From: Fonsecaea monophora
Lineage: Eukaryota; Ascomycota; Eurotiomycetes; Chaetothyriales; Herpotrichiellaceae
Direction of reading: 5' to 3'
Length of the DNA stretch: 56,517 bases
NCBI RefSeq assembly: GCF_001642475.1
Contig: NW_019174084.1
Location: forward strand, 1 to 56,517
The notes beneath the pieces were generated by a model. The model ran no database searches. It was given only the letters and a program-made list of their open reading frames with translations, and had not been told where the DNA came from. The position numbers and the translations under genes were made by a program. Shown here in pieces: positions 1-12,243 of the stretch; the stretch's first letter is position 1, and each line of letters opens with the position of its first letter.

Positions 1-3000
1 GGGGGGACGTCCACGCCCTCTGCAAACAGCTACCCATTACTCGCTGCACTCATCTGCGATCTGAGTAGAGTGATGAGAGCCAGACATGGACACTGGGATG
101 TTGCTGGGTACGCTCGCTCCCGATCTGCAAACCAGGTCAGGGTAAAATGATTGACGCACTCGGAGGACATGGAACACAGACCTTCCGCCAGCACAAGCAA
201 GTGAATGAAGTTCTGGACTCACTTTTTTGCCGACCCCAAATTCGACACAGCTAATGCACACGGCTTACTCTTTTATTTCGTCGCAATGAATTAGAGCTGC
301 CTAGGAGCAATGAGCTTCCAACAACGCATCGTACGGTACAAGCTGAATGGCGCTATGTCCCTTTGTCTTTGCATTCGATCCAATTTCTGACGTGGCCGGA
401 GCTCATATGCTACCATTTCTTCGAGGCCTTCGACGAGACATGGCAATGTGGAACTTTTGGACGAGCTCAATAATCTTCTCGGCCACTTGCAGAAGCCCTG
501 ATTTGTCTACCATGCGACACGGCACGGCAGTTGGAATCGTAGATGCGGCCGAATCGCTTAGGTCGAAAATGCATCCAAGCGATGACGGTCCCCCGAAGAA
601 CTCCTGAGGACTGTCATTCCGGAGTTGGAAGTGGTATCTTCCCGCTGCATAAAGCGTTGAAGCCCAATGTTAGGGGGGACACAATGGCATCTCTGCCTTG
701 ATTGAACTTGGATAAATGTCTCTTTCGGCCTGGGTTACTTTTTCATTACTGGTTCCTATTCAACCACCACGGGCCTAAGTTAAGCACACAGGAGTACGAG
801 ATACTCTGAACTCGGTCTTCAAAATTCCCGCTTTGGTCTGTTGTGGGAAAGTGTGACACCAGACTTTGTACCACCGACTCACATTTTCAACGACTGCAGC
901 CTTACAATCCAGCATGGGAGGTAGCGAGGACCCGCTGGGGCTCGACTTTCGGCTGGGCGACAATGTCTGACGGTAAATTCCTGAAGCACCATCAACGGCC
1001 ATTGCGGCCAGGGTGACAGGTATTGGTGGAATCCCGTTCTCCCTTCCCATATATTGCGTCTGGCTCGACCATCTAAGAAAGGATATGCTGAACATGTCGC
1101 CTCAACAGCCGGTCAGGAAGTATTTCCCCCCAAGCCCGAGGCCGGGCCATCTCATCATTTTGCGCAGCCTTGCCAGCTCTAGAAACGAGTACAACATCAT
1201 CTTGAGCGTTGAACACACGAATTATTACCTGACCCCTGAACGAGCAAGGTGACTGGTCCCTGTGGGAACTTCCTAGGCCCCAGGCGCCAGGACCCAGGAC
1301 CCAGGCACGCGACCGCGAACTAGGTATGGCGGAACTTTCCTAGGCATGATTGCCCATTTGGCTATTTGCCCATTTGCCAAATGCCGACCCAGCGGACAAA
1401 CCCCGTATGCAGGTCCGCAACGGCCACATGGATCTGCATGTGTGGCACATGGTTCACACACCATCATGAGGTGAATCTTATCCCGTTCTGTCGCATGTGT
1501 GAAGGCCAACCACGACGATAGATGGATCCGCCCAGGCCGTCCAAGAAGGGGAAAGGGATTTGTTTGCCAAAGCCATCGACAAGAACAAAAACACGAGGAT
1601 GAAAAACAGTGGTGCTTTAGTGGGGCCGACGGAAAATGTCTCCAGACCGTTGCGTCCGTTGTGTTGTGACGGAGGTGCACATGCAAGCCAACGACGCGGG
1701 AGAGGAGTAGATGAAGAGGGCCGATATAACCTTGTCTCGCATTGAGAAACATGTGGCGGCGCTTGTGGTCTCGGGTTTCTGGGCTCTTGAGGTGCCGTAG
1801 GGAAATAAACTCTTCCCCAAGCAGCGCCCGTTGTCTATATCGGTTTGGATGGAGGAACTATTGGAACATGTATACGAGGTATTGCAAGCCAGCAAGCCAG
1901 CAAGCCGAGGGATGTAGTGTTGGACTTGCTCTCGGCTGTTTCACACCTTGCTTCAATACGAGGTGAGAGATGAGATGAGGTACTCGAGTCTCTGGCAAGA
2001 GGACGCTTGACCAAACGTGGGGGAGATGTGCTGGACTGGACAAGAGAGTGAGAGGGTATTTGGGAGTCGGTCGGCACATGAGGACGGAGCACCAAGAAGG
2101 TATGTACCTAGGTACCGCATACCCTTGTGCACAGTAGTAATTGGCAATAGGTAGGAACCAGAGATGCAACGGTACAAACTATGCACTGCTGTCTACTACT
2201 GTCTACTACTACCTTGTTCTGCTTGCACAGTACCGAGTACTCGGGCACAACTCAGTCTGCCTTAGACTTTCCCCGTCGAAGTGTCCAGCGTCCAGCGCCC
2301 AGCGTTCACCACGCGAAGCACGAAGCACGCGAGAACTGAGACGGTTATCTACTCGGTACTCGGTACTTAGGTCCTGTAGGGGGTCCAGGTAGTCCAGGTG
2401 GTCCAGGTAGTCCTCGCATAGGTACGAGGTACAAACTTTTAACGTTCCCTGTCACTGCCACTGCCACTGCTAACCTGCCTGGTTCGCTGGATTTCTCTTC
2501 TAGTCCTGCAAAACGTAAAAATACTCGTGTTAATTTGATTGCTTTCTCCATGCCTCCTTTTTGGTCTGGTGCATTCACCATTCGCCATACGCCATACGCC
2601 ATTCCCCAGGCTCCAGCCATACGAGTCCAAGGTCAGGTTGACAGCTGGCCCCCCTCCTTCATGTAGGTAGATATCAAAGGCCCTCCTTCTTAATCTCCAT
2701 CCCCATCAAACCTCATGCCCAATATGTACAAGGTCCGTCTGAATACGACATCGGCTTCTCAGGTTGGAACTGGAAAAGGCCCGCGCCACATTGGTTGTCG
2801 TCCCGACACCGGTTCCTGTAAACCATGCCAGATGGGGCTGTGATTCCGATGTCCTCCTTGGACTCTGGGGAGAAATGCCACCATCATCTTTCCGTACCCA
2901 TCAAAGATTTTGGTCCGTCTTTACTCCACGACGAGAAAAAAATTGGTCGCAAGACATGTAGCTTCCCTCAGACCTAACCAGCCTGTGCAAAACTTCAGAC

Positions 3001-3487
3001 ATTCCGTGACATGTCCCTTTCTAGTATCTTAGACGTGAATATATTGTACACTGGAGTTTGATAAATCGTGCTGCTGTACTGTAGCTTATATGGTAATTCT
3101 CCAACTGTAACAGGTCCCGTCGCTGTTCTAAGCTTTCTCCGTGTCGACGACTCTTCTCAACCCAAGGCAAGGGAGACAGGAGCTGTTGTTGGGCGTAGTG
3201 GGATCGAGGGAAAATGCGGATAAAAGGTGCCTTGTGGACAACAAGTGCCGAGGATATCCATGTCCTGAAAGACTGGATTACTCGCCGTCCACAGGTACAA
3301 GACGCGGTTGTGTGCGTCCTTGGTCATGACAAGTGTGGAATTCTGGGGGATGACAGAGGGAATTTGGGGGTTGCACCACAGGTCCCTGACACCCTCACTT
3401 GTCGCCAGCTCTAGACATGAATGGCTCATAGCTTCATATCAGGCATCAGTCCCCGGGTAGTGGGGTTTAATAAAGCCCGACTCGCAT
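1..3487. other. Gene-free stretch at left edge
   Basis: I find no supportable gene on either strand. Open frames here are short, mostly lack ATG, and do not resemble known proteins. The part next to 3488 should hold the 3' untranslated region of the RasB gene. Short degenerate tandem words occur around 1275-1310 (CCAGGA/CCCAGG), 2280-2340 (CCAGCG and CACGAAG repeats) and 2380-2412 (GTCCAGGTG-like units). Palindromic TACCTAGGTA-type words occur near 2100-2120. Confidence 0.6.
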
Positions 3488-4266
3488 TCATAAAATAACA
3501 CACTTGGTGCTGCGCTTTTTGGTGTGATCACGGTATATCCGCTGATGATCCGAATCAAAGTTGTTGCGTGGACTAGGCTGTGACATATAGTTTGTGCCTT
3601 TCCGGTCAATGGCTTTCATGGGTGATTGTCGCTGTCTTCTCAGCTGTCTCACAACATCGTAGAAGGCCTTTTCCACGTTGATGCAATTTTTGGCCGATGC
3701 CTCAACAAACTCGCATCCCAAATCTTTGGCCAGTGCTTGACCTTCTTGGAAAGGAACCTCGCGTTCATGGTGTTGATCGCTCTTATTGCCAACCAACATA
3801 ATGATGGGAGGGCCATTGTACGTGGATTGTCCGGACATTTGAGACTGGAGATAATTTGCCCCGGTGGGCGAATTGGGATGGCCAGATTCCTTGACTCGTT
3901 GCACCTGGGAATAGAACTTTTGGATCCTGCTGAAAGAATTTCTCGACGTGATGCTGTAGACAAGGATAAACCCTTCACCGTCCCGGATCCATTGGTCGCG
4001 GAGAGCAGTATATTCTTCCTGTCCAGCAGTATCGAGAACTTCGAGCATACAAGCCTGTTGGTCTATCATGACTTGTTTCCGATAAGAGTCTTCAATGGTA
4101 GGATCGTAGGTTTCAACAAAATGGTTCAGGCACAACTGCAAGGGAGGTTTAGCATCCAGCTGACGCAAGGAGGTCGGTCCACACAAACCTGAATGGTCAA
4201 AGCCGTTTTCCCGACACCACCATCTCCCAGCACCACCAATTTATATAGGGTCATTTTCCCCGTCAT
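3488..4266 (-). CDS. rasB: Ras-family small GTPase, Ras2/RasB type
   Basis: This gene encodes a membrane-anchored Ras GTPase that in filamentous fungi controls polarized growth, germination and branching. Two exons, 4266-4189 and 4135-3488, are separated by a 53-nt intron and give 241 residues. Visible motifs are the P-loop GDGGVGKT (residues 14-21), switch I effector YDPTIEDSY (36-44), DTAGQEEY (61-68), NKSD for guanine recognition and an EASAK motif. The insert between switch II and NKSD, with an SPTGANYLQSQ stretch, is typical of the fungal Ras2/RasB branch rather than RasA. The protein ends in a basic region and the CaaX box CVIL. The terminal Leu suggests geranylgeranylation, which is an inference. 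The start was chosen because MTGKMTLYKLVVLGDGG matches the family N-terminus. The downstream exon alone lacks the P-loop. The upstream neighbour, across about 5 kb, is the divergent hydroquinone reductase gene. Confidence 0.95.
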
Positions 4267-7200
4267 GATGTATGCCAGTCCTCGATGCCGACTTGGGGTG
4301 GGCAATGGTAAACCTGAAAGTTCGAGCTTGGAAACGTCTCACAAAGACCCTGGCAGACCTGACAAACAGGATCGACACATCCGCTCGTGCGAAAGCGCGC
4401 AACTGCGAAGGGTTGGACAATGTATATTCGGTATGTTCAATAGAACGTCACCAGCCGCGGGAAGGGTGTTGTCCGAGGGTCTTGACCTGGACCTCGACGG
4501 GATCAAGTGTCACTGGACCAATTGAAGGGAGCAATTCAATGCAGTCAGCTGGTGACACGCCGGAAGTCTTTGTTCGATATTCTTCTCTGAATCAAAATCC
4601 AGTTGAATGGTGTCCAATACACGCTGGAGGCTGGACAGAATGTCGACTGTCGCAATGGGTCGCTTGTAGGGGATCGACTGGCAGACAGCACTTTTAACAG
4701 GCAAATGTAAGGTACGGCGAGAGCACTGCAAGTTGCACAAGGATCGGAACGAGACAGGGTGACTTTTGAAGGTCGGCAGTCGATCAACGGAAAACGAGAC
4801 GCAGGGGAGGGAGGATTCGCTGGTGGGAGACCTGTCACCGGAGGAGGAAGTCGCTGATCAGTCCTGCAGTTCGGGGTATTATTTGAGGGGGTGATTTCTG
4901 GGAGGGAAAGCAAACCTTGTGGACGAAGGTTCTGTCACTTGAGCCGACGTTGCTTTTACCGATCAATCGGAAGTGGTCACAAATGAATTTTGACGGGAAA
5001 TGGGCACTTGAGGGTGTTCGAGGACAGGCGAAGTCGAGTCGATTCTAAGAGGTTCGGGAGTGTCTCGAAGATGTCTCGAGGCTGAGATGACTTTTTCGAG
5101 GATTGTCCTGCGGTGGCTGCTTCTTTGGGGGCGAATGCGGTTGGGAGCGACGGGGGTTTATGGACCAATGGGAGCTCCGGGCGCTGGCAGTGCAGAGAGA
5201 CCTGAGTAAGATGTCGATATGGGGGGATCTGACATATGTATGCGAGGCGTTGAAGAGCGTCCCTGGGATTGAGGGTGTGGTTTGCTTCAGACAGATGATT
5301 GCTCGGAAAAAGGTGGCAAAGGCAAGAAAAGAAAACAGGCACTGGACCACGCAAGGGACGATATTTTTTTTGCAGATTTACGGCTTGGGGATGGTGCGGG
5401 TGTGCATTGTGCCCGCTGCAGGCCATGAGCACTGCAGACGCCGTGGGATGTCCTTTTCGGCAACGCTTTACCTAGAGGTCCACCTTTTGGTGGTAGAAGA
5501 TGGTGGATGGGAATGGAGAAGCTGGGCTAGGCATGAGTCGGTGCCCAGTGACCGCTGGGCCTCAGTGCCTACTTGCCTACCTAGGTTGCCAGTGGTTGCT
5601 AAGCTGCTAAGGTACTACTCGTACCAGTCCAAGCCCCCAACGCCCCAAGACAAACTACATGGATGACCCCTTCGCCTCCAGACCTGCATGACTAGTTAAA
5701 GCCTACTCGAAGTGTTGCCAGTATGTAGGATGCACCCGCAGGAGCTGCACCTGTGCCTGTACCCGTGCATCTGCCTGCGCCTGCGCCTGAGCCTGCATTG
5801 GTCAACACCAGACCCAGGTATGGTTGCCTTGGGTAGATACATGTATATATGTTTGTGACTGCTCCCACAACTACTCACCCGCTCTTCTGAGCGGCGTTGT
5901 AGTAGCCATTCGAGCCGAGCTGTAACTCTTGCACCCAGTCATTGTAACCAGTCCTCTCATTAGGTCATAGTCAGAGTCCCAAGTACCGCGTACTTAACCA
6001 CTAGGTACAGGTAGTCGTGGCCGCAGGTAGCTAGGCACCTTGTCTACTTACCTTTTCTCGCCCCTTGGCCTCTCGTCTCCCGTCCCTTGACTTTGATTCT
6101 CCATCTCCATCCCCCTTTTTATTATTCCCCCTCGGTATTCTCTCGCTGTTTGCCTATACGAGTAGTCCCCGAGTCTTGTCCCCCGGCAACTGACACCACT
6201 CGTAGGCAGCAGATTGGGAGGGGGGAACCAAAGTCACAACCACCAACACCAAAGTCAAGCACTTAAGCAACAAACCTTCCCTCCCCGTCAGCCTAACCAG
6301 CAGACGAAACATCGCTATACACTTTCTAAGGTGTCCATCGGGATACATCCGCGCACCCCCGACCTCGAATCCAACCTTTGCGGATCAACTATTGGGTCCA
6401 TTCCGAATGGAGGTCCTCCCTATGGAGTAATACCATGTCCCACCGTACTCGATCCCCGGTTGCCCCAGATCCCTGCCACTGTTGCATCATTCCGTTGGAG
6501 GAGGTCTCCATTACCCGAATCTCGGAACTCGAATAATCCTGTGAGAAATGTCCGTGTCAGAACTTGCAAGACAAAAAAATAAATAGGGGGATCCGACCGT
6601 CGGAGAAATAAGAGAAGACGGGTCCGATGGGCAGTTCTGAGGGCTAAGTGACTGCTCGCGAATCCAGGAGAATGCCCGCAGTTCGCAGTGATGAGAGTCA
6701 GGCCACGCGCAGCGGCCGCCTTTCGGTGACCTTTCACAAACTGAGGGGTCCTTCATGTATCAAGGCCATGCTATTGCAGATCATGTCTTGTTTACGAGGT
6801 TGAAGAGTACGGTGAAGCGATGACAGCTTCTCACCATTCATTGCTTCATGCAATCAATATCTGATAGTGTTCGGCTTGCGTGGCGGGCTCCGCCCAAAGC
6901 TAATTCGCCAGCACCATGGACATTGGCCACAACTTGTCAGCTGGCGACCGTGTCAACCTCGAAGCTTTTTTTTTCCCTGCATAATGCAGGCGCCATATGA
7001 TGGTGGGTTGGGTGGACAGAAACACGAACCTTTGGCACTTCATGGGAAGCTCGACGCAAGCAATCGAAAAATGAGCAGGGAATAATAGTGGTGTGTGCAA
7101 CTCCTGGCTTCCGGCATATTGCTCACCAACAAGCAAATCATAATGCGATCTCTGCAATAGCTGTCTGCATTGTTTAGCATCCAAGGTAACACACCATCCA

Positions 7201-8725
7201 ATTCTACATAATGTTCAACGGTTAAGCCTTCTGCTTCAGCGAAAATAGGTATTCGGTCCACGCCGCCCCTCGCCGCCCCTCATCGACCCTTATCGCAGAA
7301 GCAACTTCACCTGGCTTGATGATGAAGAACTTCGCCCGTCTTCATCAGACTCCCCCTAAAGACCCGAATCTCGTTGATGCTGATTTAAGCTCGACGTCCT
7401 GCCATCTTCCAGACGGGCCGTCGTTCTTATCCGATAAGATAGTTCTTCTATCAAGGTGGCTGGGAGGGTCGATAACGTGGTTTCCTTGACAAATCCAAAC
7501 CAAGTCAACAAAGGTTTCGGATACTGCGAGCCTTTTTGATATTGCTATCCTGTGGCTAGACGAATGTGGATTGTTTCTTCGACGTGGGGTCACATCTCTC
7601 TCTGTGTCCTCCCTCCACAAGGCCTGTCACAGCCGATGTTCCATGCAGAGTCATCAATGCGAGGCGTTGCCGATCACCACGTCTTGGCCGCCAAAAGCGA
7701 GGCGATTCTTTGTACAATGAACTCTCACCTTCCTCTTTTATTGGCCCCCAGGTCTTTCATGTGAAATCTGCGCCCACCCACGACTGGCTTGTCCAAGCAC
7801 GCGCACCTGCACCAACGAAGCAACCCCGATTCCGACATTTAGCGAGGACAAGAGGGACAGCAAAGCAGCGCTACAGTAGAGGGTGCACGATGCAGTTATT
7901 CACCTCAATAGGTCACTCTACCTCACCGCTATCATGCGCCTAGCTGCACTTTGGATAAGGTTGCCTGTGGCTTCGGTGCACAATTGCAAGCGTAAAGCGA
8001 TATGCATGAGAAGAGAGCGAAGGAGCTCCTTGTGGAGCAATAGTTGCGTTGAATAAATCGTAGTGACATCGTGGGACACCTTCAGATAGTACCAGTTAAG
8101 TGGTGGCTGTTGTCGCTTGTCCAGGATTGCGTCTTCAACACTAGTCCAGCATGGACGCAGCCTCTCATTCTCGATGGCACGAGCATGAAGGCAGGTAAGC
8201 AAACAGCGACTCGAATCAGTTTTGTCAATACCCAGCTGGACACAAGAATTTCTCAGATCATCCAGTGCATGCAGTCCTCGAGTGGAATCCATATTAAGCC
8301 AGCGCCAAATATTGTACTGTACCGTCAATGGCTATTCCGACCTCTTCCAGATCATTCAGATCAACTGCTTCAATGTGAACTGCCGACGAGGTGAATAGCA
8401 ACGGAATTCCTGGCGCTTATAATTATTCATCTCAGTTGTGCCAGTCATTGCAGCCAACTCGATGACAAAGGCGGGTATGTTAAGTCAGAAACCCCTTCGT
8501 CGCCCATCACCCCGCATTCCCAAAAACTCAGAGAAGAGCAAAGAGCTTTCTTTGATTATCTCAAAAGGATGAGGCTGTTTGGTATTAGTAGGAAACCCTT
8601 CACCTCCTCCAGATAGTGGCGTCTGTCCTTGGTAAGCCTCGAAGAGATGCCACGAGCGCCACATCACCGGGACAGTCATTATTTCCTTGCCGTATGCGCG
8701 TCCTCAAGATACGGCCGCAGCAGCC
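4267..8725. other. Long intergenic stretch upstream of rasB
   Basis: No complete gene can be supported. It should contain the rasB promoter and leader next to 4267. Degenerate GCCTGC/TGCACC hexamer repeats lie at about 5745-5800 and a CT-rich tract at about 6050-6130. A reverse-strand open stretch at about 7918-8328 reads like protein but has no ATG; it is listed separately as a finding. Other long frames here, such as 5103-5666, begin without ATG and have no recognisable composition. Confidence 0.5.
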
Positions 8726-8989
8726 ATGACGTCGATGATTTTCCCCAATGCCTACAGAGCACTCGGCACAACTTGGGAGGGCTGGCGGTTACTGTTTACG
8801 GCCAACCACGAACTGACTAGAGACGCTCTTCTCGGCCCCCAGACGGCTCGGTTGAAGCTCGACGACCAAGTCAAGAGACTCGAACCAGAAATACGGACTC
8901 CGAAAGGGCATTGCAGCCTCATGCACGTGCAGGCGCCCGTTCAACTCGTACTGCTGTTGCGGGGCGGAATCGGGGCGCGGAGAGCCTGA
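8726..8989 (+). CDS. Possible small ORF, unknown
   Basis: An ATG in good context (gcagccATGACG) opens an 87-codon frame. The first ~65 residues read like a soluble helical protein (TTWEGWRLLFTANHELTRD, then a charged stretch). The rest, with an LLLRGGIGARRA end, looks less protein-like, so an unseen intron or a frameshift is possible. The next few hundred bases also contain a protein-like run in another frame (EAETFEAQLNNWSAERPQ, about 9014-9070). No family is recognised. It lies about 350 bases upstream of the hydroquinone reductase start and could instead be part of that gene's leader or a decayed gene. Confidence 0.2.
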   Translation: MTSMIFPNAYRALGTTWEGWRLLFTANHELTRDALLGPQTARLKLDDQVKRLEPEIRTPKGHCSLMHVQAPVQLVLLLRGGIGARRA

Positions 8990-9343
8990 AAAGTATCAAG
9001 TAAGCACCATACCCGAAGCTGAGACGTTCGAGGCACAGCTGAACAATTGGTCTGCGGAAAGGCCTCAGGTTGGGTTTGAAATCCTCACCTTCGTCACTTC
9101 GTCTTCTCTTTCTCGTTGCTGTCATCAGCTGCATATATTGGCCCTGTTGTGCGTTGGTTGGTGTGACCGATCTCTCTGCACAGAATATCGTCCCGAGTCC
9201 AAGCACAAAGCGACTTCGTGTATCCTGCGCTGAAGCTCTGAACTATCTCCGCCCATTCTGTTCAGTGCACCTTGGATTCCTGAATTCCCGGCTTCCTCTC
9301 TCACTCGGCTCTGATAATTACGATCAAGCTCCAGCTCGACACC

Positions 9344-10865
9344 ATGGGGGACCCAGTAAGGTTACTGATGTCCGTCTTTCCAACCCCGACTAACTTAATG
9401 CCAGCGACCGACGCATCAGCATGCCGATGCAGACGGCCACTTTCGCCGGAAAGATAGCCAGTTCCGTAACTGGATCTCCAAAGAGCCAGGTTCCAAGTTC
9501 ACACCTGAAAAGGACAGATATGCCCTTTATGGGAACTACGGATGCCCTTGGGTAGGCCAGCTCCAACATCCCTGTGAGACAGATCTATGGCTGACACTTG
9601 GTTCCAAGGCACATCGAACAATCCTCGTCCGCGGACTCAAGTCTCTCGAACCCGTCATCCAGCTCATTACCACCGACTTCGACTTGACCGAGAATGGCTG
9701 GACCTTCACCGGCCGAAACGGCAGCTTGGGGGCCGATCCCTTGTATGGCTTCACGGGCCTGAAGCAGCTCTACTTGAAGGCCGATCCAGAATATGTTGGC
9801 CGTTATACCGTGCCCGTGCTATGGGATAAGAAGACGGAGACAATAGTGAACAACGAGTCGTCCGAGATTATCCGCATGCTGTATGATCAATTTGACGATT
9901 TCTTGGAACCTGATCAGAGGGAGGTCAACAAACCTGGCGGGGGATTCTACCCTCCGCACCTGAGGGCAGAGATTGACGCCATGAACGAGTGGGTATATAA
10001 CACAATCAACAATGGCGTGTACAAGACAGGGTTCGCAACCACACAGGAAGCCTACCATGCCAACGTCTACCCTCTGTTCAAGTCACTCGATCGTCTGGAG
10101 GAACACTTGAAGAATCCCGCCCACCAACCATACCTGTTTGGCGGACAAATCACCGAAGCGGACATCAGGCTATACACCACCCTCGCGCGTTTTGACGTTG
10201 CATACTACAACATCTTCAATTGCAATCTGAAAATGATCCGGCACGACTACCCTCGTCTTTCGAAGTGGTTGCGCAACCTCTACTGGGACACGTCCGACCG
10301 CACCAATGGTGGCGTGTTCAAAAACACCACATTCTTTGAAGTCTACAAGTATGGCTACCTCCGAGCCAAGGGTCGTCAGGTGCACGGCGGGACCGACTTT
10401 GGATGGACGCTGATCATCCCCGCCGGGCCGGTTCCCGACATTGAACCTCTGACGGACGAAGAGGAGAAGGAACTGATCGAGGGTACCACCAGAAAAGTGA
10501 ACGGCTTAACGCTCGACAGCAATAACCTAGGCGCCTCAGCCAACCCGTTCAGCGCCAATGGAGACAAGGCTGGCATGGGCGCCATCTTCGGCGCGGACGT
10601 CGATTCCCCCGACGTGGGCGGTGAGGACAGCGTCACCACGCCGACCACCGCGGCCGCGACGACCAGCGTGGGCAGTCCCGCCAGCACTAGAGACGGAGGG
10701 GACGAGGACGACGGAGACGCGGGCTTTGACGAGAACGGCGAGTTCCACCCGCGCAGGGTGATTAAGAGGCGAACCACATACAGCGACGCCAACGCCAAGT
10801 GGTACAAGGCGGCGAAGAAGGCCGAGAAGAAGATGGGCGCCCCGAGCATGCATTTGGCGCTATAG
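9344..10865 (+). CDS. ecm4: S-glutathionyl-hydroquinone reductase (xi-class GST, ECM4/GTO type)
   Basis: Xi-class GSTs use glutathione to reduce glutathionyl-(hydro)quinones, probably in the cytosol, in quinone detoxification. I read three exons: 9344-9355, 9405-9551 and 9609-10865 (introns of 49 and 57 nt), giving 471 residues. The diagnostic active site GCPWAHR lies across the exon 2/3 junction, with catalytic Cys51. It is followed by the thioredoxin-like region (PEYVGRYTVPVLWD, NNESSEIIRML) and the all-helical C-domain (LFGGQITEADIRLYTTLARF). The first exon codes only four residues (MGDP). It is chosen because it restores frame and a start just before the conserved FRRKDSQFRNWIS segment. 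After about residue 345 there is an unusual acidic, Ser/Thr/Ala-rich tail of roughly 120 residues ending in a Lys-rich segment, which the family usually lacks. The gene is convergent with the dehalogenase. Confidence 0.9.
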
Positions 10866-11436
10866 CGCTACAACGCTGGGAATTTGGCCCGAGCTCGCTT
10901 GCGTGGAAGAAGAGAGGATACAGGGATACCAGCAACAATCAACGTTGCCCGCAATCCGAACCACTCGAGCTACTGCGAAGAAAGAGATGTCACATACAAG
11001 GAATGCTTAATTGAAGCTGATCAGGGAATGAGTGGCCCAAACGAGTGGGTGAAGTGAGTGAATGTTCGACAATCGACGCAAAATTGCACAAGGAGCCAAA
11101 GGAGACGAGACTTGACTTGACTGTCTAATCTGTCTACCTACCTGGGAGAAAAGCGTGTACTCTCTTTATAAACGAAACACAAGCGTGGGACCTCTGGCGA
11201 CAACACAGCGACACTACCAGTTGGGGGTTTGTGTGGGGAAATATCTACTATACAAATAACGAGGTAATCCGAAGTACTTATTGTGTTCGGTAATCATGAC
11301 CACGACACTTTTGAAGAACCATGGTTCATCTCATTCCTTTCCTGGACTTGTGTGGTTAAAGCCAATGGGCACTTGCGCGGCCCTGTCTCTTGGTTGTTTA
11401 TCTGTATAAAACGGGGTTTTATATATCGAGTTTGGT
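10866..11436. other. Convergent 3' intergenic region
   Basis: This stretch separates the 3' ends of the hydroquinone reductase (+) and haloacid dehalogenase (-) genes. It should hold both 3' untranslated regions. No gene or notable structure is seen. Confidence 0.6.
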
Positions 11437-12243
11437 TTATTGGATGCCAAATCTCCTGGCGATCTCGAGAAAGCCTCCCTCCCCTTCGTCGAGGCCGATC
11501 CACATGTCGACCCAGCCCTGCTTTCTCGCCTCCTCCGTGTCCTCCTTGGACCAGCTTTCCTCCTGCGGCCGATCGATGTAGATGGTCTGGTAGCCGCAGC
11601 CGCGAGCGGCCTTAAGATCGCCGAGGTGGGCGGCGACGAGGGCGCACTCGGTGGGCTGCAGGCCCAGTTTCTCCGCGGCGCCGAGGTAGACGCTGGGGTG
11701 GGGCTTGTAGGCGCCAAAGTCCTCGGCGGAGACGATGTGCTTGTAGGGGAGGTTGCCGTGCGAGGCCAGGTCCCGCAGCAGGGCGGTGTTGCCGTTGCTG
11801 AGGGTGGCGGTCTCGAAGCGGGCGTTGAGCCGGCCCAGGCCCGGCGACGAGTCGGGCCACGGGTCGAGAAAGTGCCAGATCATGCTGATCTTCTGGACCT
11901 CGTCGTCGGTCCACAGGCCGTCGAGCCCGTGGTCGACCAGGAGCCCGTGCAGCGCCTCGACGTGGTGCTGGTCCACCGTCTTGAATTTGGACGGGTCCCG
12001 CTGCGCCGCCGCCGGGTCGTACGTCCGCGTGAAGTTGTAGTACGAGACGCGCCACAGCTGCGCGACCGCCGCCCACGACACCTGCGCTGCGGCCGTGCGC
12101 ACGCCGCTGGGGATCGACGCCGTCGGGGAATTGAGCGCCTCCGACGCGGAGAGGTCGAGGTACTTTGTCACGGTCGAGCGCCAGTCGACCACGGTGCCAA
12201 AGACATCAGTGAGCAGGGCTTTTGGGGGGTTTGTGAGGGACAT
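11437..12243 (-). CDS. Haloacid dehalogenase-like hydrolase, type II (2-haloacid dehalogenase family)
   Basis: This is a HAD-superfamily hydrolase of the (S)-2-haloacid dehalogenase-like group; the substrate is unknown and many fungal members are uncharacterised. The 268-residue protein is one exon. It has motif I DVFGTVVDW with nucleophile Asp13, motif II with Ser149 in ATLSNGN, motif III Lys180 in AYKPHP, and the late ALVAAHLGDLKAARGCG segment with Asp209. The helical cap lies between about residues 25 and 130, as in type II enzymes. The start is the ATG giving MSLTNPPKALLTDVFGT. The frame stays open upstream, but that part (a GGGGEKKKR run) reads like leader sequence and begins without ATG. 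The third base is strongly G/C, so the opposite strand also has long open shadows. The neighbouring APH pseudogene lies just upstream in the opposite direction. Confidence 0.9.
   Translation of the reverse strand: MSLTNPPKALLTDVFGTVVDWRSTVTKYLDLSASEALNSPTASIPSGVRTAAAQVSWAAVAQLWRVSYYNFTRTYDPAAAQRDPSKFKTVDQHHVEALHGLLVDHGLDGLWTDDEVQKISMIWHFLDPWPDSSPGLGRLNARFETATLSNGNTALLRDLASHGNLPYKHIVSAEDFGAYKPHPSVYLGAAEKLGLQPTECALVAAHLGDLKAARGCGYQTIYIDRPQEESWSKEDTEEARKQGWVDMWIGLDEGEGGFLEIARRFGIQ

Noticed and set aside
1273..1752. 159-codon minus-strand frame near the left edge
   Set aside because: Odd His/Cys/Trp-rich composition, no family resemblance, and competing open frames on the other strand.
5103..5666. 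187-codon open frame on the plus strand
   Set aside because: It begins at a non-ATG codon, has no family resemblance, and overlaps the probable rasB leader on the other strand.
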